Assembly: GCF_002240055.1 (NCBI RefSeq)
Contig: NZ_CP016753.1
Coordinates: 620,001 to 684,000 of the forward strand
Direction: 5' to 3'
Source of the DNA: Leptotrichia sp. oral taxon 498
GTDB lineage: Bacteria; Fusobacteriota; Fusobacteriia; Fusobacteriales; Leptotrichiaceae
DNA length: 64,000 bases
The notes below the pieces were generated by a model. The model did no database searches. It was given only the letters and a program-made list of their open reading frames with translations, and was not told where the DNA came from. A program made the position numbers and the translations under genes. Below are positions 35,695 to 45,162 of this stretch, in pieces; position 1 is the first letter of the stretch, and each line of letters starts with the position of its first letter.

Positions 35695-36840
35695 TTACAT
35701 CATATATTCCACTTCATTAATTTCGTCCAATTCATCGCCCATCTCCTGCTTATAGAGCGCCCTTATGACATTGTAAACTATTCCTAATGCAAACATGCTG
35801 ACAAATATGGAACTTCCGCCATAACTCATAAGTGGCAACGAGATTCCAGTTGAAGGAAGCATATTAGTTGCAACAGTAATATTCCCCAATATCTGTGTTG
35901 CAAACATCACAAAAATTCCGATAAGCAAATATTTTGCAAACATATCTTTAATTTTAAAGGCGACCATCAAAATTATAGCAAGTAAAAATACATAGACTAA
36001 AATTAAAAACAAAACCCCTATAAATCCATTTTCTTCAGCAAATCCAGAAAGTATGTAGTCCGTGTGAATCTCAGGAAGAAATTTATATTTTTGAAATCCA
36101 TTTCCATAACCTCTTCCTGTTAATTTCCCACTTCCTATCGCTATTAATGACTGCTGTACCTGAAAAGGAATTACTTGAGTATTTTTGTGACCTTCTATTC
36201 TATCAACTCTATATTTATCTCTCATTAATAAAATATTTCCGAGAATCACTAAAAATAAGGATATTATCGAAAAAATTGGTAAATTAATGCCCGAAATAAA
36301 TAACATTAAAATTCCAATAGCTGCAACTTGAATCATACTCGTATATGATTTTTCTGCAAAAATAAGAAACGAATAAACCCCTGTTACTCCTAAAATTATA
36401 AGTGCCGAAATCCAAGGTTTTGTAGCTATCATATTTTTCTTTTTTAACCGCTCAACTAACACAGAAACAACTATAATTATTATTAACTTGGAAAATTCTG
36501 ACGGCTGTATTCTAAATCCCAACAAATCAATCCAACGAACCGCTCCCTTTGACTTGCTTCCAAAAAGCAATACCGCTATAAGCCCTATTATTCCTATTAT
36601 ATAAAGAGCTGAAAAAATCTTAATTTCCTTATATCTCTTGTAGTTCATCATAGCCGCAAAAGAAAAGCAAGCCAAACCGCCGATCATCCAAAGCATCTGT
36701 TTATATAAATAATAAAAATCTGACTGACCTTTTGGTACAATTGGATAACTGACACTCGCCATCGTCAAAAGGCTCATCGCCAAAAGAAATAAAATAACTA
36801 TTATAAATGCTGTCCCTAAAAATTTTTTATTTTTAAACAA
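35695..36840 (-). CDS. ftsW: SEDS-family peptidoglycan polymerase FtsW (or RodA)
   Basis: A 381-residue polytopic protein with about ten helices. GSKSKGAVRWIDLLGFRIQPSEFSKL-like block near residue 95 is the SEDS signature, GSGKLTGRGYGNGFQKY and LPEIHTDYILSGFAEENGFIG follow, and LPSTGISLPLMSYGGSS near residue 335 is another hallmark. SEDS proteins polymerise glycan strands with a PBP partner. The location between murD and murG favours FtsW over RodA. The start is TTG at 36840 with AGGAGA 7 nt upstream, an unusual but well supported start codon. Confidence 0.94.
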   Translation of the reverse strand: MFKNKKFLGTAFIIVILFLLAMSLLTMASVSYPIVPKGQSDFYYLYKQMLWMIGGLACFSFAAMMNYKRYKEIKIFSALYIIGIIGLIAVLLFGSKSKGAVRWIDLLGFRIQPSEFSKLIIIIVVSVLVERLKKKNMIATKPWISALIILGVTGVYSFLIFAEKSYTSMIQVAAIGILMLFISGINLPIFSIISLFLVILGNILLMRDKYRVDRIEGHKNTQVIPFQVQQSLIAIGSGKLTGRGYGNGFQKYKFLPEIHTDYILSGFAEENGFIGVLFLILVYVFLLAIILMVAFKIKDMFAKYLLIGIFVMFATQILGNITVATNMLPSTGISLPLMSYGGSSIFVSMFALGIVYNVIRALYKQEMGDELDEINEVEYMM

Positions 36841-36858
36841 TTTATTTTCTCCTATTTT

Positions 36859-38238
36859 TTATTTTCCTAAAATTTTTACAGTCAATTCTTTAAAAACTTT
36901 TCCCCTGTGCTCAAAACTTTTGAATTGGCAAAAACTTGAAGTTGCTGGAGAAAAAAGTACAGTCTGATTTTTTTCAAAATCTAAATTTTCTTTTAAATCC
37001 AAAAGTACATTTTCAACAGTTTTCAAATTTTTGTAGTTTTTGTAATTGACTTTTTCCATATCATCTATCAAAATTTGTGCATTATCCCCAATTAAATAAA
37101 CAAAGTCCACCTTTTTACTAACTTCTTTTATAAGTGGCATATTATCAATTTTTTTATCATCTCCACCTAAAATCATCACAATTTTGTTATCAAAAGAATC
37201 TATCGCTTTTAAAGTAGATTCCACATTTGTCCCTTTTGAATCGTTGATAAAAGCTGTATTCCCTTTTGTAAAAAAATTCTCAAGTCTGTGTTCAAGCGGT
37301 GCTGTAGATTTCAAAAACTCAGAGATTTTTTCATTTGAAACATTCAAGATTTTTGCAGCCAAAATTAGAAACAGCATATTTTCCAAATTATGTTTTCCTT
37401 TTAGCGACATTTCACCAACATTCATCAAAAGTTCAGAATTTTTTTCGACATATTCATCGGAAATATTATTTTCATCAACTTTTTTAGTCAAATCCCTCAT
37501 AATGCGAATATTATTTTTATATATAAACGCTGTCCCCTTTGTCTCTTTGCTTAAATAAACTTTTTCTGCTCTTATTTTATCTTTTAAATTTTCTCTTTTT
37601 TCACAAAGTTCAAAAAATTCTGCATCGTCCAAATTTATAATTGCGAAATCATCAGCTGTCTGTTTCGTAAAAATATCAAATTTTGTCGAATAATAATCTT
37701 CCAATGTGGCATATCTTGTCAAATGATCTGGCGTTAAATTTATAATTCCAGCAATATGTGAGTGAATTTGTGGATTATTTTCCAGCTGATAGCTGCTTAA
37801 CTCCAAAACTACATAATCTAGCGGTGTTTCATCCGCCACAAGCTTTGCAAATGAAAAGCCGGCGTTTCCAGCAAGTTTTGCTCTAAATCCTGCAAAATTC
37901 AAAAGCTCTGCCATTTTTGTACAAGTTGTTGTCTTTCCATTTGTCCCCGTAAATGAAATTATTTTTATATTTTTGTTAACATATTTATACGCCAAATCAA
38001 TTTCTGAAATTATTTTTATATCTTTTTCTTTTGCAACCTTTAAAAGTTGTGCTTTCCAAGGTATTCCTGGACTTTTTACAACAAACTCTATATCTTCTTC
38101 ATTTAAAATTTTTATTCCTTCTTCTGAGCTCAAAGCCACTTTATCATCCACTAAATACACTTTGTAACCTTTTTTCTCAAGTAATTCTTTCGCTCCGTGA
38201 CCACTTAGTCCCGCTCCAAAAACTATCGCTTTATCCAT
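36859..38238 (-). CDS. murD: UDP-N-acetylmuramoylalanine--D-glutamate ligase
   Basis: A 459-residue Mur ligase. AIVFGAGLSGHGAKELLEKKG at the start, ISFTGTNGKTTTCTKMAELL (P-loop near residue 112), NLTPDHLTRYATLEDY, and the catalytic HRLENFFTKGNTAFINDSKGTN block. It adds D-Glu to UDP-MurNAc-L-Ala. The ATG at 38238 has AGAGGA 8 nt upstream. The gene follows mraY by about 140 nt, a larger gap than elsewhere in the run, which contains a strong hairpin (38335-38367). Confidence 0.96.
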   Translation of the reverse strand: MDKAIVFGAGLSGHGAKELLEKKGYKVYLVDDKVALSSEEGIKILNEEDIEFVVKSPGIPWKAQLLKVAKEKDIKIISEIDLAYKYVNKNIKIISFTGTNGKTTTCTKMAELLNFAGFRAKLAGNAGFSFAKLVADETPLDYVVLELSSYQLENNPQIHSHIAGIINLTPDHLTRYATLEDYYSTKFDIFTKQTADDFAIINLDDAEFFELCEKRENLKDKIRAEKVYLSKETKGTAFIYKNNIRIMRDLTKKVDENNISDEYVEKNSELLMNVGEMSLKGKHNLENMLFLILAAKILNVSNEKISEFLKSTAPLEHRLENFFTKGNTAFINDSKGTNVESTLKAIDSFDNKIVMILGGDDKKIDNMPLIKEVSKKVDFVYLIGDNAQILIDDMEKVNYKNYKNLKTVENVLLDLKENLDFEKNQTVLFSPATSSFCQFKSFEHRGKVFKELTVKILGK

Positions 38239-38334
38239 ATGATTATTCCTCTCTTTTTCATATATACTTATTTTATTTTTATAACAAAATTTTATTAAAA
38301 AAATTAAATAAAAATACAATTTTTTTATTTTTTT

Positions 38335-38367
38335 GCAAAGGATGAAAAAATCATCCTTCGCTTTTTT
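38335..38367 (+). terminator. Hairpin with T tract on the opposite strand inside the dcw run
   Basis: GCAAAGGATGA pairs with TCATCCTTCGC (one mismatch), loop AAAAA, followed by TTTTTT on the plus strand. The T tract is antisense to the mur/fts genes, so it would stop antisense transcripts rather than the operon; on the minus strand an A tract follows the stem instead. Confidence 0.5.
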
Positions 38368-38381
38368 ATTTTAAATTATTT

Positions 38382-39470
38382 TTATCTCATTTTCAAAATT
38401 AAAAATGTAATTAGACAAGTCATAATTGAAACTATCCAAAATCTTATCGTAACTTTCGTTTCAGGAAGTCCCAATAATTCAAAGTGATGATGAATTGGCG
38501 CCATTTTAAACACTCTTTTTCCAAAAGTTTTGTAGTGCCAAACTTGAATCATAACGGACAACGCTTCCACAATAAATATAAATCCTGCAATTGGAAGCAG
38601 CAATTCCTGCTTTAAGAAAATAACTACTATTCCTAATATCCCTCCAAGAGTAAGTGAACCAGTATCTCCCATAAACACTTGCGCTGGATAAAAATTAAAC
38701 CACAAAAATCCAGTTAGAGCTCCGACAATCGAAGCGAGATACACACAAATCTCTGCAGACTCTCTGACATAATTCAAATTTAAATATTTTGCATATTCAT
38801 AATGCCCTGTTAAATATGTAATTATAAATAATGTTATACTTACAACAATTATAGGTCCACTCACTAATCCATCAAGTCCATCTGTCAAATTTACCGCATT
38901 TGATGAACCTATTATGACAAAACCCATAAATACGAAAAATAAAATCGGCGTTATGTACAAATATGAATTTTTAATTATTGGATTTACTATTGAAAAATCA
39001 ATTGTTTTATTAATCATTCCAAACTTATAAATAAACCAAAAAGTTATTGCAGTTATAATAAGTTGTCCCACAATTTTCTTTTTTCCTGAAAGTCCATTTT
39101 TATGTCGCGTCAATTTCAAGTAATCATCATAAAACCCAATTGTTGTAAATAGTATTGTTATAAAAAACAAAAATATTATAAATTTATTTTCATAATTTCC
39201 AGCAATTAATGTCGCAAAAAGTATAGCTCCTATTATTAAAATTCCACCCATCGTAGGTGTCCCAGATTTATCAAAATGAGATTTTGGTCCTTCCTCTCTC
39301 GCTGTATCCCCATACTTTTTCTTTTTCAGCCAAGCGATAAACGGCTTTCCAAACATAAGCATAAACAAAAATGCCACGGCAAATGCCACAGAAGATCTAA
39401 CTATAATAGATTTAAAAATTCTCAGTGTTCCAAAATTGTTTATGAATAACTTTTGCAATAAATATAACAT
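38382..39470 (-). CDS. mraY: Phospho-MurNAc-pentapeptide translocase
   Basis: A 362-residue membrane enzyme with about ten helices. KSHFDKSGTPTMGGILII near residue 65, LDGLVSGPIIV with the conserved Asp pair (VNLTDGLDGL, about residue 195), FMGDTGSLTLGG (about 265) and PIHHHFELLG near the C-terminus are all MraY signatures. It transfers phospho-MurNAc-pentapeptide to undecaprenyl phosphate to form lipid I. Its start is separated from the GGAG by a perfect hairpin (39479-39497). The SD begins right after the murF stop, so translation is tightly linked. Confidence 0.96.
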   Translation of the reverse strand: MLYLLQKLFINNFGTLRIFKSIIVRSSVAFAVAFLFMLMFGKPFIAWLKKKKYGDTAREEGPKSHFDKSGTPTMGGILIIGAILFATLIAGNYENKFIIFLFFITILFTTIGFYDDYLKLTRHKNGLSGKKKIVGQLIITAITFWFIYKFGMINKTIDFSIVNPIIKNSYLYITPILFFVFMGFVIIGSSNAVNLTDGLDGLVSGPIIVVSITLFIITYLTGHYEYAKYLNLNYVRESAEICVYLASIVGALTGFLWFNFYPAQVFMGDTGSLTLGGILGIVVIFLKQELLLPIAGFIFIVEALSVMIQVWHYKTFGKRVFKMAPIHHHFELLGLPETKVTIRFWIVSIMTCLITFLILKMR

Positions 39471-39502
39471 TATTTTTTTAGAATTTTAAAAATTCTATCT
39501 CC
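39471..39502 (-). promoter_or_regulatory. Ribosome binding site of mraY split from ATG by a perfect hairpin
   Basis: AAAGGAG (39505-39499) is followed by one base, then TAGAATTTTTAAAATTCTA (39497-39479), a perfect inverted repeat, then the 8-nt spacer AAAAAATA and the ATG. Linear distance from GGAG to ATG is 28 nt, too long for normal initiation; with the hairpin excluded it is 9 nt. This is the same count as at ftsZ. Confidence 0.55.
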
Positions 39503-39505
39503 TTT

Positions 39506-40891
39506 CTATTCTTCTATAATTTCTTCCAGTTTTATTCCTCTCGAAGCCTTCAATAAAACAACTTTCTTTCCTTCAATTCCCTTTATTTTTTCCTTTATTT
39601 CAGTTTTTTTCTCAAAATAAATAACTTCTTTATTTTGTAAACTTTCTTTTTCAATCCTGTCAAAAAGACTTTTAATTCGCTCACCAAACAAATAAATCGA
39701 GTCAAATTTCACATTTTTTAAGACATCATAAATATCTGCGTGATATTTAAGCTCATTTTCTCCTAATTCCAACATATCGCCTAAAACTATAATTTTTTTT
39801 ATGTTTCTTTCGTTATAAATTTTTGAGAATGTTTCAAGTGATTTTTCTATAGAACTAGGACTTGCATTATAAGCATCATTTATATAAGTTAAATCCCCTT
39901 TTTCAATTATTTGAAATCTCATATCAGTCAAACTTATATTTTTTATGGCATCTTCAATCACTTTATCTTCAATTCCAAACTGTTTTACAACCGCTATTGC
40001 CATTGTCAAATTTAAAACATTATGCTCTCCCAAAACATTTGTTTCATAATTTCTCGTTACATTTTTTTTACAGATTTTTCCAAAATATTTCAATATAAAT
40101 CTCGTTTTATTTTTATCAAATTCAATATCTCCATAATAAAAATTTTCCGAATCTTCTAAAAAGTCGTTTTTTTGTAGATTTAGCGCTTTTACGACTTTTA
40201 TTTTTTCGGATTTTATATTTTTTAGATATTTGTCATCTCCGTTTACAATCAGTGCCTCTTTTATATACGGTAAAATTTCCGTTTTAGCACGAAAAACATT
40301 TTCTTTTGTTTTTAAAAATTCAAGATGTGATTCTCCGATATTTGTTATGACGTTTATATCGGGATTTGCAATTTGTCCAAGTAAGTCAATTTCCCCAAAA
40401 TCACTCATTCCCATTTCCAAAATAATAAATTTATCATCCGTCTCGCTCCGAAGTAAAGTAAAAGGCAATCCAATATGATTATTGTAATTTCCCAGCGTCT
40501 TTTTCCCTTTATACTTTTGAGACAAAATATGATAAATCATGTCTTTAACCGTAGTTTTCCCGTTGCTTCCTGTAATTCCTATCACTTTTATATTAAGGCT
40601 GTCACACCACTTTTTTGCAAACTTCTGTAAAAATTTTACGCTGTCATGCACAAAAAAAGCCTTTTTTTCAAAGCCCCCGTCTATTTCTATATCCGAATTA
40701 TCATAAACTACAAAAGCACCTTTATTAAGCGCTTCATTTACAAAATTATTTCCACCTCTTATCGCAACAAATAAATCTTTATCTTTAATTTTTTTCGAGT
40801 TCATTTCGACATTGTCAAAATCAATTATTTCCCTGTCAAACTCTATATTCTCTTCCTTTAAAAGAGCAGCAAAGACATCACTTTTTTTCAT
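39506..40891 (-). CDS. murF: UDP-MurNAc-tripeptide--D-alanyl-D-alanine ligase
   Basis: A 461-residue Mur ligase. NSKKIKDKDLFVAIRGGNNF near residue 33, VIGITGSNGKTTVKDMIYHIL (P-loop near residue 108), LEMGMSDFGEIDLLGQIANPD and INDAYNASPSSIEKSLET near residue 325 are all MurF signatures. It joins the D-Ala-D-Ala dipeptide to complete UDP-MurNAc-pentapeptide. The ATG at 40891 (MKKSDVFAALL) has TATGGAG upstream. The gene follows the HRDC-domain gene by about 110 nt and ends right at the mraY ribosome binding site. Confidence 0.96.
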   Translation of the reverse strand: MKKSDVFAALLKEENIEFDREIIDFDNVEMNSKKIKDKDLFVAIRGGNNFVNEALNKGAFVVYDNSDIEIDGGFEKKAFFVHDSVKFLQKFAKKWCDSLNIKVIGITGSNGKTTVKDMIYHILSQKYKGKKTLGNYNNHIGLPFTLLRSETDDKFIILEMGMSDFGEIDLLGQIANPDINVITNIGESHLEFLKTKENVFRAKTEILPYIKEALIVNGDDKYLKNIKSEKIKVVKALNLQKNDFLEDSENFYYGDIEFDKNKTRFILKYFGKICKKNVTRNYETNVLGEHNVLNLTMAIAVVKQFGIEDKVIEDAIKNISLTDMRFQIIEKGDLTYINDAYNASPSSIEKSLETFSKIYNERNIKKIIVLGDMLELGENELKYHADIYDVLKNVKFDSIYLFGERIKSLFDRIEKESLQNKEVIYFEKKTEIKEKIKGIEGKKVVLLKASRGIKLEEIIEE

Positions 40892-41003
40892 AATTCGTTC
40901 TCCATATTTTAACTTAGTATTTCTCTGTAGGATTATATCACTAGATAACCATTTTTTCAATATATTTTTAAAATTAATTTTAATTTAATAGAATTTTTAG
41001 TTT

Positions 41004-41519
41004 TTAATCACTAGCTTCATAAAAATTTTCTAAAATTAACAAAATTTCCCTGCCATATTCCTTTGTCTTTTTTTCTCCCATACCTTTTATTTTTGAAAGT
41101 TCCAAAGAATTTTTAGGTCTAGCCTTCACTATTTCCACAAGAAGTCTATTAGAAGCAATTATGTAAGGTGGGTAACCTAAATCATCCGATTGTTCCCGCC
41201 TCCACTCCCTTAAAACTCTATAAAGCTCCAATTCCTTTTTAGTTTGAAGTTCTGCTTCAGGCAAACTCTTCTTTTCCAAATTTTGATTTTTCCTAAACTC
41301 ACCGTTTTTCTGAAAAGAAACATTTTCACTTTCTTTTTTTTTTATTTTTTCATATTCAACAAAAACTGTCCAGTAATATCTTCCATCTATTTCCACCAAT
41401 TCTGGCTTATACTTTTTTATTTCAGAATCTTTTAGTGCAAACAAAAATTCTCGTTCCAGCCTATCTTGGTCAAACTCTTCCATATCCTCGTCAAACGGCA
41501 ATGTTATAATTTTAAACAT
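41004..41519 (-). CDS. HRDC-domain protein
   Basis: A 171-residue protein. Residues 1-60 are an unrecognised N-terminal domain with IDGRYYWTVFVEYEK. A charged linker (residues 60-95) precedes a C-terminal HRDC domain: LYRVLREWRREQSDDLGYPPYIIASNRLLVEIVKARP and GMGEKKTKEYGREILLIL. HRDC domains bind DNA or RNA and are usually found in RecQ helicases or RNase D; here no catalytic domain is attached. It is located between pheT and murF. The role is unknown, but the N-terminal part is a natural partner for a protein or nucleic acid. Confidence 0.72.
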   Translation of the reverse strand: MFKIITLPFDEDMEEFDQDRLEREFLFALKDSEIKKYKPELVEIDGRYYWTVFVEYEKIKKKESENVSFQKNGEFRKNQNLEKKSLPEAELQTKKELELYRVLREWRREQSDDLGYPPYIIASNRLLVEIVKARPKNSLELSKIKGMGEKKTKEYGREILLILENFYEASD

Positions 41520-41554
41520 AACCTTTTTCCCCCTTTTATTTAACTTTTTTGACT

Positions 41555-43954
41555 TTATTGTCTCAAGATACCGTCAAAATCTTTTTTAACTTTATTCACA
41601 ATTTTATTTGAAATTTCCACAATTTCCTTTTCTTCAAGAGTTTTATTCTTATCTCTCAAAATTACACTAATTGCCACACTCTTCATGCCAGGTAAAACTC
41701 CCACACCACGATAAATATCAAATAATTCCACTTTTTCAATCTTTTTATCAACTTTTTCAATTGCTTTCAAAATATCCCCAACCAACACATCTTCTTTTAC
41801 AACAAAAGCAAAATCTCTTGGTACTGCTGGAAATTTAACAAGCGGTTCATAAACAGTTTTTCTTCCAATATATTTTTTAATCAAGTCAATACTAAATTCT
41901 GCAACTAAGACAGCTTTTTTATTCAAGTCAAAATTTTCTAACACATCTGGATGAATTTCCCCGAAACTTCCGATTAATTCCCGTCCGACAAATACATCTG
42001 CCGATCTTCCTGGATGAAGTTCAGTCGCAGCGCTTCTTTTTATTTGATAATTTTTAAATCCTAATTTTGTAAAAATTTCCTGCACAATTCCTTTTAAGTC
42101 ATAAAAATCGTAAGGTACAGGTTTTGCATTCCACAAAGTCTTATCATTTTCCCCAGCGAGAATAAATGCCAGTTTAGTTTCTTCACTAGCAAGTTCTTCC
42201 CCTTTTTCAAAAGTTCTGCTCACTTCAAAAAATCTTATGTTTGATACATTTTTATTCATATTATCTTTTGCATTTTTCAAAAGGCTATAAATTAGTGTTG
42301 GTCTCAATGTTGCAAAATCTTCTGTAATTGGTCTTGGCAAGTCTATCAAATTTTCTCTTGGAACTTTTGTAAATTTAATTTTATCCATCGCATCTCTTGG
42401 CACAAAGCTGTAATTTATCACTTCTTTTAACCCTGCTTGAGAAGCGATAACCTTTACTTTATCATAAAGTTTAGTTGTATCCATAGTCGCTTTTGGATTG
42501 ATGTCAAGTCTTGGCAAAATATTTTCGATATTGTCAAAACCGTACATTCTAATAACTTCTTCAAAGTAATCCTGCTCATTTTCCAAATCATCTCTGTAGG
42601 TTGGTGCAGTTAGTGTAAGGCTATCTCCATTATCTTTAACCTCCACTTCAAGTTTTGTAAGTATTCGAATAACTTCTTCTTTTGGAATAACTTTCCCAAC
42701 AAATCTGTGAAGCTTTTCAAAACTAAGTGTCGCAACTCTTCTAGCATAAGGTTCTGGATAAATATCAACTGCTCCAGCTAAAATTTCTCCACCAGCAACT
42801 TCTTGAATCAAGTTTGCAAGTCTATTAATCACATTTATAGCGTTACTTCTATCAACTCTTCTCTCGAATCTATACGAAGAATCACTGATAAGTGCAAGTC
42901 TTCTAGATGTTCTTCTAATGTTTATTGGATTAAAATGAGCTACTTCCAAAAGTATATTTTTTGTATTTTCAGTAATTTGTGAATTTTGACCACCCATCAC
43001 TCCACCAAGTGCCACTGCTTTTTCTGTGTCAGAAATGACGATGTCGTCTGTTGTAAGCTCTCTTTCTTCTTCATCCAAAGTCACAAGTTTTTCGTTTTCT
43101 TTGGCACTTCTAACCGAAATTTTTCCTCCAGCAATTTTATCAAAATCAAAAGTGTGATTTGGCTGATTCATTTCCATCATTACAAAATTTGAAGCATCCA
43201 CAATATTATTTATACTTCTAATCCCGATTGACTCAACTCTTTCTTTAAGCCAAGCTGGACTTTCTTTCACAGTCACATTTCTTATAATTCTAGCCACATA
43301 TCTTTTCGATAAATCGCTATTTTCAATTTCTACTTTTATATTATCTTCTGTTTTTTCACCAGTTTCACTATTTATTTCTGTACTTGGATAATTAACTTCT
43401 TTGTTGTAATAAGCCCCAAGTTCTCTTGCAATCCCGATGTGAGACAAGCAATCTGGTCTATTTGGTGTAATTTCCAACTCAAATACGACATCGTTTACTC
43501 CAAGATATTCTTTTAACGGCATTCCAATAGGTGCATCTTCTGGCAAAATCATAATTCCGCTAGAATCGCTTCCAAGCCCAAGCTCTTCTTCCGAGCAAAG
43601 CATTCCGCTTGATTCCACACCTCTAATTTTTCCTTTTTTTATGACAAAATCTTCAGCCAGTCTTGCTCCAATCTGTGCCAGTGCAACTTTGTCCCCAGCT
43701 TTGTGATTAGGCGCTCCACACACAATCTGCAAAACTTCTTTTCCGTTGTCAACTTTGCAAATTGTAAGATGATCAGAATCAGGGTGCATCTCTTTTTCAA
43801 CGATTTTTGCTGTCACAACTTTTTCAAGATTTTCCCCTTTTACATCTATTTTTTCCACTTCCTGCCCAATCATAGTTAAGGCATTTTCTAGTTCACTTAT
43901 TTCAATTCCATCTAAATCTATATATTGCTTTAACCAGTTTAACGAAATCAGCAT
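41555..43954 (-). CDS. pheT: Phenylalanyl-tRNA synthetase beta subunit
   Basis: A 799-residue protein with the usual order: an N-terminal OB-fold tRNA-binding (EMAP-like) domain (residues about 40-150, VDNGKEVLQIVCGAPNHKAGDKVALAQIGA), B3/B4 editing domains (about 210-400, with ITPNRPDCLSHIGIARELGAYY), B5 domain, and the FDX anticodon-binding domain at the C-terminus (YEPLVKFPAVPRDFAFVV, residues about 705-799). It forms the heterotetramer with PheS and edits Tyr-tRNA. It follows pheS by 75 nt. Confidence 0.97.
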   Translation of the reverse strand: MLISLNWLKQYIDLDGIEISELENALTMIGQEVEKIDVKGENLEKVVTAKIVEKEMHPDSDHLTICKVDNGKEVLQIVCGAPNHKAGDKVALAQIGARLAEDFVIKKGKIRGVESSGMLCSEEELGLGSDSSGIMILPEDAPIGMPLKEYLGVNDVVFELEITPNRPDCLSHIGIARELGAYYNKEVNYPSTEINSETGEKTEDNIKVEIENSDLSKRYVARIIRNVTVKESPAWLKERVESIGIRSINNIVDASNFVMMEMNQPNHTFDFDKIAGGKISVRSAKENEKLVTLDEEERELTTDDIVISDTEKAVALGGVMGGQNSQITENTKNILLEVAHFNPINIRRTSRRLALISDSSYRFERRVDRSNAINVINRLANLIQEVAGGEILAGAVDIYPEPYARRVATLSFEKLHRFVGKVIPKEEVIRILTKLEVEVKDNGDSLTLTAPTYRDDLENEQDYFEEVIRMYGFDNIENILPRLDINPKATMDTTKLYDKVKVIASQAGLKEVINYSFVPRDAMDKIKFTKVPRENLIDLPRPITEDFATLRPTLIYSLLKNAKDNMNKNVSNIRFFEVSRTFEKGEELASEETKLAFILAGENDKTLWNAKPVPYDFYDLKGIVQEIFTKLGFKNYQIKRSAATELHPGRSADVFVGRELIGSFGEIHPDVLENFDLNKKAVLVAEFSIDLIKKYIGRKTVYEPLVKFPAVPRDFAFVVKEDVLVGDILKAIEKVDKKIEKVELFDIYRGVGVLPGMKSVAISVILRDKNKTLEEKEIVEISNKIVNKVKKDFDGILRQ

Positions 43955-44029
43955 TCTTTTCTTCTCCTTATTTTTTAAATTTTTCTATCTATTTTTTACT
44001 TTAAAACTCCCATTAGATTCTCAAAAATT

Positions 44030-45046
44030 CTAAAATTGATCCAAAAATCTTTCATCATTTTCAAAAAACGCTCTCAAATCATCAATTCCATATTTTAGCA
44101 TTGTAATTCTCTCAAGCCCCAATCCAAATGCAAACCCTTGATATTTTTTTGCGTCAATTCCAGCATTTTCCAAAACTTTTGAGTTCACCATTCCGCTTCC
44201 AAGTATTTCAAGCCAACCTGTACCTTTACATACACGGCAACCCTTTCCTTTACAAACTCCACATTCCACATCCATTTCAGCAGACGGCTCTGTAAATGGG
44301 AAAAAGTGTGGACGAAATCTCACATTTCTATCTTTTCCAAATATTTTTTTCACTATGTTTTCCAAAACTGCTTTAAAGTTAGCAAACGACACATCTTCTC
44401 CCACCATAAGCCCTTCAACTTGGTGAAACATCGGAGTATGCGACACATCATAATCAGGACGGTACACTTTTCCAACAGAAATCATTCTAAATGGTGGAAC
44501 TTTATCTTTCATGTAACGAATTTGCATTCCCGAAGTCTGAGTTCTTAAAACAACGTCATCTTTTATATAAAAAGTGTCGGTAAGCTCCCTCGATGGATGT
44601 GTTTTAGGAATATTCAAGTCGTCAAAATTATATTTGACATACTCAACTTCTGGTCCGTCAACAATGTCAAATCCCATTTCAGATACAATATCTTTAATTT
44701 CCATGACAGTTTTTGTAATTGGATGAAGTGAACCGATATTGGCTGCTCTTCCCGGCAAAGTTATATCAATAGTTTCATTTTTAAGTCTTTCCTGTTTTGC
44801 AATTTCCTTCAAATTGACAGTTGTTTCGTTAAATTTATCTTGCAGCACTTTTTTTATTTCATTAGTAGTTTTTCCAAATTCAGCTCTTTTTTCAGCGGCA
44901 ATATTTGCCATTTCTTTCATAATTGCCGTAAATTCCCCTTTTTTACCCAATATTTTCACTTTCAGATCATTAACTTCTTCAAGATTTTCTATTTCGTTAA
45001 GTTTTTTTAGAACATCTTCTCGAAGCTGTGCCAATTTTTCCAACAT
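44030..45046 (-). CDS. pheS: Phenylalanyl-tRNA synthetase alpha subunit
   Basis: A 338-residue class II synthetase subunit. An N-terminal coiled coil (residues about 1-85) is followed by the catalytic core: motif 2 FRMISVGKVYRPDYDVSHTPMFHQVEG near residue 180 and motif 3 GFAFGLGLERITMLKYGI near residue 305. A CxxC...CxxC segment (VECGVCKGKGCRVCKGTG) near residue 260 is common in the family. It charges tRNA-Phe. It heads the minus-strand run with a promoter at 45102-45130 and a short leader of about 50 nt, too short for a T-box. Confidence 0.97.
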   Translation of the reverse strand: MLEKLAQLREDVLKKLNEIENLEEVNDLKVKILGKKGEFTAIMKEMANIAAEKRAEFGKTTNEIKKVLQDKFNETTVNLKEIAKQERLKNETIDITLPGRAANIGSLHPITKTVMEIKDIVSEMGFDIVDGPEVEYVKYNFDDLNIPKTHPSRELTDTFYIKDDVVLRTQTSGMQIRYMKDKVPPFRMISVGKVYRPDYDVSHTPMFHQVEGLMVGEDVSFANFKAVLENIVKKIFGKDRNVRFRPHFFPFTEPSAEMDVECGVCKGKGCRVCKGTGWLEILGSGMVNSKVLENAGIDAKKYQGFAFGLGLERITMLKYGIDDLRAFFENDERFLDQF

Positions 45047-45101
45047 TTATCTATTTCCTCCTAATTTTTGTTCTATTTTTTAATTTAAAGCTTATTTTTT
45101 A

Positions 45102-45130
45102 ATTATACTACTATTTTAAATATTATGCAA
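45102..45130 (-). promoter_or_regulatory. Promoter of pheST and the downstream run
   Basis: TTGCAT (45130-45125), 17 nt, TATAAT (45107-45102) on the minus strand. It faces away from the SRP RNA promoter; the two -35 boxes are about 30 nt apart. Confidence 0.75.
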
Positions 45131-45162
45131 GATTCCAAAAATATTGGGACAGAGTAAAATAT

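Noticed and set aside
38239-38334. Strong promoter before murD
   Set aside because: TTGTAT and TATAAA-like boxes are present but spacing (over 18 nt) and match are poor.
45047-45101. T-box riboswitch before pheS
   Set aside because: The leader between the promoter and the ATG is only about 50 nt and lacks T-box elements.
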